Assembly: GCF_001426375.1 (NCBI RefSeq)
Contig: NZ_LMEO01000031.1
Location: 1-32,005, forward strand
From: Paenibacillus sp. Root444D2
GTDB lineage: Bacteria; Bacillota; Bacilli; Paenibacillales; NBRC-103111
Direction of reading: 5' to 3'
DNA length: 32,005 nt
Part shown: positions 7,244 to 16,371 of the stretch, piece by piece
How the letters are laid out: each line of letters starts with the position of its first letter
Position numbering within the stretch: the stretch's first letter is position 1
Program-made: the position numbers and the translations under genes
The notes under the pieces: model-generated
Database searches by the model: none
Seen by the model: the letters and a program-made list of their open reading frames with translations, nothing else
Told to the model about the DNA's origin: nothing

Positions 7244-8436
7244 TGCTGCGATCCTTATTGAATCAAACGTCTCTGACGGTTGCTGGAATCATGTCAGGTA
7301 CTTCCCTCGACGGCATTGATGTCGCACTTGTTCGGATTGACGGCAGCGGCGCCCACGCAAAGGTTGAGGTGCTCCATTTTGAGAGCTTTGCCTATGAAGA
7401 TGGATTACGGGAAAAGCTCAAAGAATTATGTTCAATCGAACACTCCGATGTGTCTTTGCTATGCGGGATGAACTTCGCGATAGCGGAACGCTTTGCTGAT
7501 GCCGTGCTACGTACGGCGGCAGCGGCTAATATCCCCTTGGAGCGTATTGATCTTATTAGTTCTCATGGTCAGACGGTATGGCACATCCCTGTAGCGGATG
7601 AAGTCAATCCATATCTGCCGAAATCAACTTTGCAAATCGGCGATTTATCCGTCCTAGCTAAGCGGACGGGAAGACCTGTTGTTGGCGATTTTCGTACAGC
7701 GGATATGGCGGTTGGAGGTCAAGGTGCACCGCTAGCCCCATACGGGGACTTTATTATGTTCCGCCACGAGGAAAAGGGGCGTATTCTCCAAAATATCGGC
7801 GGGATTGGCAATTGCACCGCCATTCCGGCTTCAACATCGACCGATGCTCATGATCTTATCGCTTTTGATACGGGACCAGGCAATATGATTATGGACCAAG
7901 TTGTCTTTGAGCTTTCACAAGGCCGATTGATTTATGATGCGAATGGCGCATGGGCTGCTACCGGCTGTGTGGATGTAGAGCTGCTAAATAGTATGCTAGC
8001 TCATCCTTACTTTAAGCTCCCCCCGCCTAAAACTACGGGGCGTGAGCTCTTTGGTAAAGATTATGCCTCTTCTTATTTGGCTACTGCTCTTGAGCGAGGA
8101 TTACCTCCTGAAGACATCGTTGCGACAGCGACTTCATTTACCGCGCATTCTATCGCCCGTGCTTACAACGAATTCGTTTTACCAGAGTATAGTATTGCCG
8201 AAGTGATTGTTAGCGGCGGCGGGGCGCATAATCAGACGCAGCTCAGAATGCTCCGAGAGCTGCTTCCGGAGCAATCCATTCTTACATCGGATGAACTTGG
8301 CTTATCGGGTGATGCCAAAGAAGCTGTCCTCTTTGCTTTGCTAGGCAACGATTGGATTCATGGCGTACCTAATAATCTGCCATCTGCTACTGGAGCAGAG
8401 CGGCCCACAATCATGGGCAAGTTAGCCCTGCCTTAG
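7243..8436 (+). CDS. anmK: Anhydro-N-acetylmuramic acid kinase
   Basis: A 397-aa kinase of the ASKHA fold. It phosphorylates 1,6-anhydro-MurNAc while opening the anhydro ring, giving MurNAc-6-phosphate. Signatures: GIMSGTSLDGID near the N-terminus, SSHGQTVWH, an FDTGPGNMIMD segment, SGGGAHN, and the C-terminal MGKLALP. Length is typical. ATG 7243 is chosen because GGGAGG lies 9 nt upstream and the start overlaps the nagZ stop; an upstream in-frame start would lie deep inside nagZ. NagZ would release GlcNAc and anhydro-MurNAc, and AnmK would trap the latter. The etherase MurQ that would normally follow is not in this window. Confidence 0.95.
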   Translation: MLRSLLNQTSLTVAGIMSGTSLDGIDVALVRIDGSGAHAKVEVLHFESFAYEDGLREKLKELCSIEHSDVSLLCGMNFAIAERFADAVLRTAAAANIPLERIDLISSHGQTVWHIPVADEVNPYLPKSTLQIGDLSVLAKRTGRPVVGDFRTADMAVGGQGAPLAPYGDFIMFRHEEKGRILQNIGGIGNCTAIPASTSTDAHDLIAFDTGPGNMIMDQVVFELSQGRLIYDANGAWAATGCVDVELLNSMLAHPYFKLPPPKTTGRELFGKDYASSYLATALERGLPPEDIVATATSFTAHSIARAYNEFVLPEYSIAEVIVSGGGAHNQTQLRMLRELLPEQSILTSDELGLSGDAKEAVLFALLGNDWIHGVPNNLPSATGAERPTIMGKLALP

Positions 8437-8503
8437 GTTCTGCCTTAGATTCTTTTGAGTTATGTTATGAGATGCATTTCCTATGGTACTTTTGGGAGGG
8501 TGA

Positions 8504-9052
<549 letters not shown>

Positions 9053-9065
9053 GCAGTGAAGTTTC

Positions 9066-9779
9066 TCAAAAGGCATCCGTTGAGATTTTGGCAAGCTTTT
9101 GAATTACTTGGTCCACTTTATGAATATGCTGCGACATTTTTTCCGCTGCAAGCTGCTCATCTTTCATCTCGATAGCATCGACGATGTCGCGATGTTCCTG
9201 AAGGAGCTTCTCAGCGGAAGCACGTTCAGCAAAAAACCATAGACGGCGAGAAGCCTTCATACTTTGCTGCAGCCGCTCCGTCAATGACTCCATCATCCCG
9301 ATCATGAGGGTATTGTGGGAGGCTTTGGCAATTTCTAGGTGCAAGCAAATGTCGGCTTGCTCGCTTTCTTCTTCGTTTTCTAGCGAAGCTTCCATTGTAC
9401 GGAGGATCTGCATGAGTGACGTCAAATTTTCTTCCGTACGGCGACTTGCAGCTAACGAAGCACAACCCGCCTCTATGAATCTTCGCACCTCCTGCACTTC
9501 CTGCAGCGTTTGGCCGTGATCGAAGAGGCTGCTGCTATCTATTGGCAAAGGGTTCGTAACGAAGGTGCCTCCGCCATGTCGAATATCTACCCACCCCATT
9601 GCCTTTAATCCGCTAAGCGCTTCTCTAATCGTAGAACGGCCAACCTGAAAGCTAGCTGCAAGTTCAACAACAGTTGGAAGTTTCGAACCTGGTGCATAAG
9701 TACCCGTCTCGATTTGCAATTTAATTTGCTGAAGGACGATTTCCGAGCCCTTTTGCGGTCGAATCTGCTGAAATGTCAT
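9066..9779 (-). CDS. GntR/FCD-family transcriptional regulator
   Basis: A 237-aa FadR-subfamily regulator. The N-terminal winged helix (about residues 10-75) includes KLPTVVELAASFQVGRSTI and the wing RHGGGTFV. The C-terminal all-helical FCD ligand domain has the expected metal-site spacing (D and H in ADICLHLEIAKASHN, later EHRDIVDAI and HIHKV). ATG at 9779 is preferred over TTG 9815 because GGGGG sits 6 nt upstream. The gene is divergent from glcDF, so it is probably the glycolate- or lactate-responsive regulator of those genes (GlcC/LldR-like role, inferred). Confidence 0.9.
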   Translation of the reverse strand: MTFQQIRPQKGSEIVLQQIKLQIETGTYAPGSKLPTVVELAASFQVGRSTIREALSGLKAMGWVDIRHGGGTFVTNPLPIDSSSLFDHGQTLQEVQEVRRFIEAGCASLAASRRTEENLTSLMQILRTMEASLENEEESEQADICLHLEIAKASHNTLMIGMMESLTERLQQSMKASRRLWFFAERASAEKLLQEHRDIVDAIEMKDEQLAAEKMSQHIHKVDQVIQKLAKISTDAF

Positions 9780-9844
9780 ATAATTCCCCCATGAAGTATC
9801 TATACATCTATTCAATCATAAGTTAAAATAGAAAAAAAGTCATC

Positions 9845-9858
9845 TGATCACATGATCA
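9845..9858. promoter_or_regulatory. Candidate operator TGATC-N4-GATCA
   Basis: TGATC (9845-9849) and GATCA (9854-9858) form an inverted repeat in the 115-bp gap between the divergent GntR gene and glcD, about 37 bp before the glcD start. Placement fits a FadR-subfamily operator; which protein binds is inferred. Confidence 0.5.
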
Positions 9859-9894
9859 ATTTGAAATAAATGAGTAGTACCATGGGAGGTATTT

Positions 9895-11310
9895 ATGCTT
9901 GAAAGCCGCGTAAGACAAAAACTGCAGGATATTGTAGGCGAAGCATTTTTCAAAGATGATATGGAATCTCTTGTTACGCATTCCTATGATGGAACACCTA
10001 TGCTCCAAGCGCTGCCTGAAGGTGTGATCTATCCCAAAGATACGGCGCAAGTATCAGCAATTATGAAGGTGTTAAATGAGCATCGCATTCCATTGGTCAG
10101 CAGAGGTTCAGGCACGAATCTTTGCGGCGGTACGGTCCCCGTTCAAGGAGGCATCGTGATGGTCATGCATCGCATGAATGCGATACTTGACATTGATTTG
10201 CAAAATTTAACGGCAACCGTTCAGCCGGGTATCATTACGAAGCAATTCATAGAGCATATTGAAAATCTTGGCTTATTCTATCCACCAGATCCAAGCAGTA
10301 TGTCCATCTCGACGATAGGCGGAAATATAGCAGAATGCTCAGGAGGTCTTCGCGGCTTAAAATACGGCACTACCAAAGATTATGTGATCGGATTAGAATG
10401 TGTCCTAGCCTCAGGCGAAATTATGCGTACTGGCGGGAAGCTGATGAAGGACGTGGCCGGCTATGATTTAACGAAGCTGCTCATTGGCTCGGAGGGTACA
10501 TTAGCAGTCATTACCGAAGCCACGCTTAAGCTAATACCGCCTCCCAAATATAAGAAAACGATGCTCGCCATGTACAAAGATTTATATGGAGCAGCCCGTA
10601 CGGTATCCAAAATCATTGAGAATCGCATCATTCCGGCTACCTTAGAATTCATGGATAATCCAACGATTCGTGTTGTAGACGATTTCGCCAAATTGGGACT
10701 TCCGCTCGATATGGCAGCTATTTTGTTAATCGAGCAAGATGGAGATATGGAAACCGTTGAGCGGGACATCGAAAGGATCTCGGAAATTTGCCGCGAGGAG
10801 CTGGCGGATGAAGTTAGCATTGCGAGCAATCAAGAGGAAGCCCTGAAGCTGTTAACGGCAAGGAGAAGTGCTTTTACCGCACTCGCTCGTCTACGCCCAA
10901 CAACGATATTAGAGGATGCGACGGTTCCACGTTCTAAGATTGCTGATATGGTCCTAGAGATTAATCGCATAGCCGAAAAGCACCGCGTGCAAATTTGTAC
11001 CTTTGGACATGCAGGAGATGGCAACCTCCATCCAACCGCGACGACAGATGCCAGGGATCACGAAGAAATACATCGTGTCGAACTAGCCTTCGAAGAAATA
11101 TTCGAAGCGGCTATCGGGATGGGGGGAACGATTACCGGCGAGCATGGCGTTGGTTTAGTCAAAGCGCCTTTCTTGGAATGGAAGGTAGGAAGTGCCGGAA
11201 TCGCCATGATGAAAGGGATTAAGGAAGTTTTCGATCCTCACCATCTTTTAAATCCCGGTAAAATGTTTGCCAAAGAGTCCCGACGCAGGGTGGTGATTGA
11301 TCGTGGCTAA
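9895..11310 (+). CDS. glcD: Glycolate oxidase FAD subunit (GlcD)
   Basis: A 471-aa FAD-linked oxidase (PCMH-type FAD fold plus FAD_oxidase_C domain), oxidising glycolate or a related 2-hydroxyacid such as D-lactate. The FAD-binding part has SRGSGTNLCGG, DPSSMSISTIGGNIAECSGG, KDVAGYDLTKL and IGSEGTLAVITE. The C-terminal part has FGHAGDGNLHPT and TGEHGVGLVK, carrying the active-site His and metal-binding region. GGGAGG is 5 nt before ATG. The gene overlaps glcF by 8 nt. There is no glcE, so the enzyme would be a two-subunit GlcD-GlcF form, as in B. subtilis YsfC-YsfD. The exact substrate cannot be told from sequence. Confidence 0.9.
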   Translation: MLESRVRQKLQDIVGEAFFKDDMESLVTHSYDGTPMLQALPEGVIYPKDTAQVSAIMKVLNEHRIPLVSRGSGTNLCGGTVPVQGGIVMVMHRMNAILDIDLQNLTATVQPGIITKQFIEHIENLGLFYPPDPSSMSISTIGGNIAECSGGLRGLKYGTTKDYVIGLECVLASGEIMRTGGKLMKDVAGYDLTKLLIGSEGTLAVITEATLKLIPPPKYKKTMLAMYKDLYGAARTVSKIIENRIIPATLEFMDNPTIRVVDDFAKLGLPLDMAAILLIEQDGDMETVERDIERISEICREELADEVSIASNQEEALKLLTARRSAFTALARLRPTTILEDATVPRSKIADMVLEINRIAEKHRVQICTFGHAGDGNLHPTATTDARDHEEIHRVELAFEEIFEAAIGMGGTITGEHGVGLVKAPFLEWKVGSAGIAMMKGIKEVFDPHHLLNPGKMFAKESRRRVVIDRG

Positions 11311-12637
11311 GATCGCAGCAGCAACACTTCAAGAAACACTGGTACAGAAGCTGGACTACGAGCAATTAACCAATTGTATGCGCTGCGGTTTTTGTCTGCC
11401 TGCTTGTCCGACATTCAAGGAGACCGGTGTGGAAGCCGAGTCCCCACGTGGACGAATTTCACTTATGAAAGCGGCTGTGGATGGTATTATGGAGCCTGGT
11501 ATCAGCTTCGAAGATCAAATGAACCATTGCCTGGGATGCCGCGCCTGTGAACCAGCCTGTCCGGCAGATGTGAAATATGGACAGTTAATTGAGCAGGCAC
11601 GTGATGCGATTGAGACGCATACGAAGCAGCACAGATGGTGGGTAAGCGGTGTACGTAAGCTGGTATTCAAGGAGCTATTCCCTCATCAAAAAAGAATGAG
11701 TTTGTTGGGATCAGGCCTTCATTTCTATAAAAAATCAGGTTTGCAAACCATTGTTAGGAAAACAGGCGCTGTAAAGGTATTTTCCAAGCATTTATCCGAT
11801 ATGGAAACCATACTCCCTGACGCTTCCAGCAAAGGGGTCGTAGAGCAATTGGGTACCTACATTCCGGCAAAAGGGGAAAAGATGGCTACGGTTGGCATGT
11901 TCCGCGGCTGTTTAATGGATGTTTTATTTACCGAAACGAATATCAAAACGGTAAAACTGCTTTCTGAAGCGGGATTTGACGTAGTCATTCCAGAGACTCA
12001 GAATTGCTGCGGGGCCCTACATGCACACAGCGGTGAGAGTGATCAAGCGAAAGCTTTGGCCAAGAATAACATTCGCGCTTTCCAAGAAGCCGGTGTAGAT
12101 TATATCGTGTCCAATGCGGGGGGCTGCGGCGCCATTCTAGTAGAGTATGATCATTTGCTTCATGAGGAGCCGGAATGGAAAGAAGCCTCGACTTGGTTCG
12201 CTGCGCGAGTGAAGGACATCAGTACGATTCTTGTTGAGCAAGGACGTCCACTCCAGTTCGCAGAGACAGTTGACGGTGGAGCTTCCACTCGCGTTACGTA
12301 TCAGGACTCTTGTCATCTGCGCAATGTCATGAAAGGCAGCAATCCTTCCAGACAGCTTCTGAAAGAGGTAGGCAACGTTGCCTATATCGAAATGAAAGAT
12401 GCAGGCTCCTGCTGTGGCTCAGCCGGCATTTATAATGTCACACAGCCCGTAATGGCGAACCAAATTCTTGAACATAAAATGGAAAATGTGAACGCTACTG
12501 CCGCTCAGTATCTGGTTACAAGCAACCCCGGTTGCTTGCTGCAAATGAAGCTGGGCATTGAAAAGCACGGGCAAAAAGACCGCATGGAGGCCGTCCATAT
12601 TGCCGATTTTTTATATGATAGAGTCGTGAAGAATTAA
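11303..12637 (+). CDS. glcF: Glycolate oxidase iron-sulfur subunit (GlcF)
   Basis: A 444-aa iron-sulfur subunit that passes electrons from GlcD to the quinone pool. Two 4Fe-4S motifs lie at the N-terminus: NCMRCGFCLPACP (C25, C28, C31, C35) and HCLGCRACEPACP (about 76-88). Two CCG domains follow, with ETQNCCGALHAH and AGSCCGSAGIYN. GTG 11303 is preferred because a GGTGG-type site sits about 7 nt upstream; TTG 11297 would leave almost no spacing. The gene overlaps the glcD end, indicating coupled translation. Confidence 0.9.
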   Translation: MAKIAAATLQETLVQKLDYEQLTNCMRCGFCLPACPTFKETGVEAESPRGRISLMKAAVDGIMEPGISFEDQMNHCLGCRACEPACPADVKYGQLIEQARDAIETHTKQHRWWVSGVRKLVFKELFPHQKRMSLLGSGLHFYKKSGLQTIVRKTGAVKVFSKHLSDMETILPDASSKGVVEQLGTYIPAKGEKMATVGMFRGCLMDVLFTETNIKTVKLLSEAGFDVVIPETQNCCGALHAHSGESDQAKALAKNNIRAFQEAGVDYIVSNAGGCGAILVEYDHLLHEEPEWKEASTWFAARVKDISTILVEQGRPLQFAETVDGGASTRVTYQDSCHLRNVMKGSNPSRQLLKEVGNVAYIEMKDAGSCCGSAGIYNVTQPVMANQILEHKMENVNATAAQYLVTSNPGCLLQMKLGIEKHGQKDRMEAVHIADFLYDRVVKN

Positions 12638-12657
12638 ATCTAAGCCAAACCAAAATA

Positions 12658-12707
12658 GAGACATTATCTGGAGCTATTTCATCTAGTTCGAAATAATGGC
12701 TCTTTTT
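12658..12707 (+). terminator. Probable terminator of glcDF
   Basis: GAG-A-CATTAT (12658-12667) pairs with ATAATG-G-CTC (12693-12702), with one A-G mismatch and a 25-nt loop. It is followed by TTTTT and a T-rich stretch. Less regular than the other terminators here. Confidence 0.5.
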
Positions 12708-12820
12708 ATTTGTTATTTTTTCATTCTAACTACACGGAGGAGATCTATAATATAATAAAACTCAAGTCGAGTGATCTACTTTGTAGCTCATTTACGTTAT
12801 CATGATGGGGGTGTGCGCTT

Positions 12821-13744
12821 ATGAATATTTTAGTTACCGGGGGAGCCGGATTTATCGCTTCACATATTGTCGATCAATTGATCACTTCGGGGCATCACGT
12901 ACATATTTTTGATAACTTATCTACAGGTCGTAAGGAAAATTTGAATCCCCTTGCTGTCTTCCATCATGGAGATTTGTTAGATAATGAATTAGCAGAGGCT
13001 TTCACCGCTGCACGCCCAGAAGTCGTGATTCATCATGCTGCACAAATCGATGTTCAAACTTCGCTCAGTAATCCTTTACTAGACGCTAAAATAAACATTC
13101 TCGGTACCCTTGCCGTCTTGGAACAATGCAGGGAGCATGGTGTCCGTAAGCTGATTTACGCTTCATCTGCAGCTGTGTATGGAACCCCGCACTATTTGGG
13201 CGTCGATGAGAAGCATCCGATAAAGCCGCTATCCTTCTATGGTATTTCTAAACATACACCGGAACACTATATAGAGAGCTTTTCTTCTCTTTACGAGCTG
13301 GATTATACGATTTTGCGTTATGCGAATGTATATGGGATTAGACAAGATCCAAAAGGTGAGGGAGGCGTAGTCTCCATTTTCGTAGATAAACTTTTAGCGG
13401 GCAAACAACCATTGATTTTTGGTGATGGGGAGCAAACAAGAGATTTTATTTATGTGAAAGATATCGTTCGCGCAAATATGGCTGCACTGAGTAAGGGCAG
13501 TCGAGGGATATACAATGTCAGTTGGAACGAGCAGACGAGTGTTAACGCTCTTCTTAAGGAAATGTGCGACATCAGCGGGATGAGCTTCAATCCTTCCTAC
13601 GCACCTTCACGAGCTGGAGATATCGTTCACAGTCGATTGGATAATCGCGCTGCGCTTGCCGGTTTGGATTGGAGTCCGGTATATACATTAAGAAATGGCT
13701 TGCAGGAGACGTTTGACTATTACAAAGAGCAAAATCAATTATAA
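12821..13744 (+). CDS. NAD-dependent sugar epimerase (GalE/PelX-like)
   Basis: A 307-aa extended short-chain dehydrogenase of the UDP-sugar 4-epimerase family. The NAD site TGGAGFIASH is at residues 6-15, DNLSTGR follows the second strand, SSAAVYG holds the catalytic Ser region, and YGISK gives Tyr140 and Lys144. GGGGGTG lies about 11 nt before ATG, and a TATAAT-rich stretch at 12746 may be its -10. It borders a Pel locus; Pel is rich in N-acetylgalactosamine, and the accessory epimerase PelX makes UDP-GalNAc from UDP-GlcNAc in some bacteria. A PelX-like role is inferred; UDP-glucose 4-epimerase or another NDP-sugar substrate is possible. It ends directly against the convergent hydrolase gene. 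Confidence 0.85.
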   Translation: MNILVTGGAGFIASHIVDQLITSGHHVHIFDNLSTGRKENLNPLAVFHHGDLLDNELAEAFTAARPEVVIHHAAQIDVQTSLSNPLLDAKINILGTLAVLEQCREHGVRKLIYASSAAVYGTPHYLGVDEKHPIKPLSFYGISKHTPEHYIESFSSLYELDYTILRYANVYGIRQDPKGEGGVVSIFVDKLLAGKQPLIFGDGEQTRDFIYVKDIVRANMAALSKGSRGIYNVSWNEQTSVNALLKEMCDISGMSFNPSYAPSRAGDIVHSRLDNRAALAGLDWSPVYTLRNGLQETFDYYKEQNQL

Positions 13745-14578
13745 CTAGTTGTCTATTTCCGTATAACCATTAGGTGCGTCTATATGTAAAAATTTTAGTT
13801 TACGGGCTTCTCTACCAGGGGAGCCCTCTTTATTTAGATGGATGGAAAATACGGTCAAGCCCTTTTTTTGTTCCTTTCGCAGTCTGTCCACTCTTGCTTT
13901 CATCCAGGCATTCTCTTTCCAATTCGCCCTCCAGTCCTCCCATAACAAACCATCAATATAAGGCAGCGCATAGTCGAGTGTATCAAAGCCGCGATTCTGA
14001 ATTATGGAAAGTCCGGGATATTGATCACTAACATCTTGTAGGAAAGAACGGTAAGCTTCTCTTGTTTGGTTTTGAGTAGCTGGATCTTGAATCCAGTCAT
14101 CGATATCCCCAACGGTATCAAGGAACAAACCATCCAAGCCTTTGTCTGAGATCGAAGTTTTGATTTCTGACAACAGCAGCTGACGATAGTGTGATTGCCG
14201 CAAATCTATCAAATACGAATCCCACTGCTTGAAATGGACACGCTCACCCTGTTTCAATAAATAGTCCGAAGACATTAGTTCTTTCATACGAAGCTGGTTC
14301 CAGACAGGGGTTTCCATAACGCTTATATAACCTATAACCATAGTGCCATTGGATTGAATGTCTTGTATCTGCAATTTTGAGAATAATTGAGGTTCAATAA
14401 TGATAAGATCTTTGGACTTTAAGTGAATGATTGCTTGTTCAGTAGGTGCACCATAGTAGAGGGAGTAGTCTTTCACGTTTTGAAAAGGTTTAGATGCTTG
14501 GACTTGCTTCTTAAATGGGAAAGAGAAAAAGACCATGGAGACGATAATGGCAGTTGTTGTTACCCGAGATGTCTTCAT
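13745..14578 (-). CDS. Secreted polysaccharide hydrolase, PelA hydrolase/GH114-like
   Basis: A 277-aa protein with an export signal: MKTSR, a hydrophobic stretch at about residues 8-20, then QVQASKPF near a likely cleavage point. The mature part resembles the alpha-1,4-polygalactosaminidase-like TIM barrel (COG3868; GH114/GH166, as in the PelA N-terminal domain). Strand motifs include LIIIEPQLF, MVIGYISVMET, WDSYLIDLRQ, GLDGLFLDTVGDID, IIQNRGFD and YIDGLLWEDW, rich in strand-end acids. Here it is a separate gene beside pelADEFG and on the other strand, while the operon's PelA carries only a deacetylase region. Trimming or release of Pel outside the membrane is inferred. The start is ATG 14578, with AGGAAGG about 13 nt upstream. 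Its stop abuts the stop of the epimerase gene. Confidence 0.78.
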   Translation of the reverse strand: MKTSRVTTTAIIVSMVFFSFPFKKQVQASKPFQNVKDYSLYYGAPTEQAIIHLKSKDLIIIEPQLFSKLQIQDIQSNGTMVIGYISVMETPVWNQLRMKELMSSDYLLKQGERVHFKQWDSYLIDLRQSHYRQLLLSEIKTSISDKGLDGLFLDTVGDIDDWIQDPATQNQTREAYRSFLQDVSDQYPGLSIIQNRGFDTLDYALPYIDGLLWEDWRANWKENAWMKARVDRLRKEQKKGLTVFSIHLNKEGSPGREARKLKFLHIDAPNGYTEIDN

Positions 14579-14715
14579 CGCTTTTCACGGACCTTCCTGA
14601 AATTTGGATTAGCTTCATTATATGATAAAATATAACCTAACAACATTCAAACTTATCCTTTAACATACGTGGATTTATGACTTATGCAGCTAGATAATTG
14701 TAAGGAGTTGACAGC

Positions 14716-15117
14716 ATGAATCACCTAGCCATCGTGGACGACGATATTGTCCTACTGCACATTTTACAGGATATATTCGAAGTGAGAGGTCTTCAAGTAT
14801 CTGCCTTCAATGACCCTGTTGCTGCATTAAAAGCGATAAAGGAATTGAAACCAGACGCTGTACTGTCGGATGTTCTGATGCCGAATTTAACGGGATTTGA
14901 ACTATGCCGAGAGCTTCGATCAGACAAATCCTTTGCAAAAACACCTATTTTTCTGATGAGTGCCAAGCATTCCATCGGCGAATTATCGAAGTCTATGATG
15001 TCTGGAGCCGATGAGTATATTATTAAGCCTTTTCAAATAGATGAAATCTATGAGCAATTGAAACAGTTTTATAAGAAGAAAAACAACCCCATTATTATCA
15101 GACCTTTGGATAGTTAA
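14716..15117 (+). CDS. Single-domain response regulator
   Basis: A 133-aa protein made of one CheY-like receiver. Acidic pocket IVDDD (residues 6-10), phospho-acceptor Asp52 in LSDVLMP, the Ser of FLMSAKH at the switch position and Lys in YIIKPF. There is no DNA-binding or enzymatic output domain; a short basic tail follows. AAGGAG lies 8 nt before ATG. It is the first gene of the pel operon, only 18 bp from pelD, so it probably acts by protein contact on Pel synthesis. The cognate kinase is not adjacent. Confidence 0.9.
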   Translation: MNHLAIVDDDIVLLHILQDIFEVRGLQVSAFNDPVAALKAIKELKPDAVLSDVLMPNLTGFELCRELRSDKSFAKTPIFLMSAKHSIGELSKSMMSGADEYIIKPFQIDEIYEQLKQFYKKKNNPIIIRPLDS

Positions 15118-15135
15118 AGTTTGGAGGAAACGTGA

Positions 15136-16371
15136 TTGATTTTTCGACAAAACCGAAGCTGGTTAGCCTGGTGTGAACTGGCTATTTTACTGGCCGTTTT
15201 ATTTATTATCCATATGGTGTACAACATGGATTGGTTGAATTGGTCACCCAATCCATTTATATTTGTTGTTCTTTACTTTTCGCTCCGCTATGGAACACGT
15301 ATAGGTGCAGCCTCGGCGGTAGGAGCCAGCTTGCTGCATATTCTAACGTATCTCCAGATTAACGGTGATTTATATGGGTTATTTGATCAATGGGTTCAGG
15401 CAAAATGGTTTGTGTGTTATTGGGGGATCGCTTTATTTGTAGGTCACGTTTCCTCCGATTTACGTTTTCGATATGCCATTCTGGCGGATGAATTTGAGGA
15501 CAATAAACAGCAGCTAGCGAAAATGGATACCAGCTATCATGATCTTCTCTTTGTTAAAAAAGCTTTGGAAACGAAGGTAGTCGGTGCTCAAGAAAGCATG
15601 TATACCCTCTATAAAATTGCCAAGGCATTAGATTCCGAAGATTCGGAAATTATTTTCACGGATGCTGTGCGCTTATGCAAAGATTTAATTCAAGCGGGTT
15701 CCATTGTCATCTATCGAATGAGTCCAGGCGGTGATGTACTGAGGTTGAAAGTCTATTATGGTGCAGAAGCACATTATCCATCCACCGTATTCCTAGATCA
15801 ACCATCTTTGTATGCCCTAGTATGTAAGGAGAAAACGGTTCAAATACGACAGGAGGGAGAATCGGCAGCTATTCCCATGCTCGCAGGACCTCTTTTGGAT
15901 GAGAACAAGCAAATTATAGGCATTATAGGTTTGAACGGGCTTGATTTTGTTGCCTTGAACAAGCATACGATGGATCTGTTCCGACTTATTCTCACTTGGA
16001 TGGGTGAGAGCTGCGTGAAAGCGTTCCAGAAGGAACAGAAGTTGAATGAGCAGCGTTATTTCCCCAATACCCGCGTAATGAAGCCGGATTATTTCTACGC
16101 CAAATTGAATGAAGAAACGATACGCGCAACCGATTTTGCCCAAAAATTCCTACTGCTGCAGATTCCAATCGAATTTAGCGAAATGGAAGAGACTGATGCG
16201 CTGATAGAAATCAATGGCTTGACACAGCAGATGCTGCGTGATGAAGATGCGATAGCCTACGATTCATTCCGCGGAGAGCTGTTGTTTTTGCTTCCCGCCA
16301 CGTCACCAGAGCTGGCATCACGTATTGAAGACAGGATAAGGGATCGTTTCAATAGGGGGGCTTTGGAATGA
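15136..16371 (+). CDS. pelD: PelD-like c-di-GMP receptor for Pel export
   Basis: A 411-aa inner-membrane protein. Four hydrophobic segments (about residues 12-30, 40-58, 60-75 and 92-106) are followed by a coiled region, a GAF domain (about 150-300) and a degenerate GGDEF domain. The catalytic GGDEF is lost (SFRGEL in its place), but the inhibitory-site motif survives as RDED (R368, D371), almost the position of the c-di-GMP-binding RxxD of P. aeruginosa PelD. It is therefore likely a c-di-GMP receptor that activates polymerisation by PelF, not a cyclase. The start is TTG 15136: an in-frame TGA immediately precedes it and GGAGG is 8 nt upstream. The stop overlaps pelE by 4 nt. Confidence 0.87.
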   Translation: MIFRQNRSWLAWCELAILLAVLFIIHMVYNMDWLNWSPNPFIFVVLYFSLRYGTRIGAASAVGASLLHILTYLQINGDLYGLFDQWVQAKWFVCYWGIALFVGHVSSDLRFRYAILADEFEDNKQQLAKMDTSYHDLLFVKKALETKVVGAQESMYTLYKIAKALDSEDSEIIFTDAVRLCKDLIQAGSIVIYRMSPGGDVLRLKVYYGAEAHYPSTVFLDQPSLYALVCKEKTVQIRQEGESAAIPMLAGPLLDENKQIIGIIGLNGLDFVALNKHTMDLFRLILTWMGESCVKAFQKEQKLNEQRYFPNTRVMKPDYFYAKLNEETIRATDFAQKFLLLQIPIEFSEMEETDALIEINGLTQQMLRDEDAIAYDSFRGELLFLLPATSPELASRIEDRIRDRFNRGALE

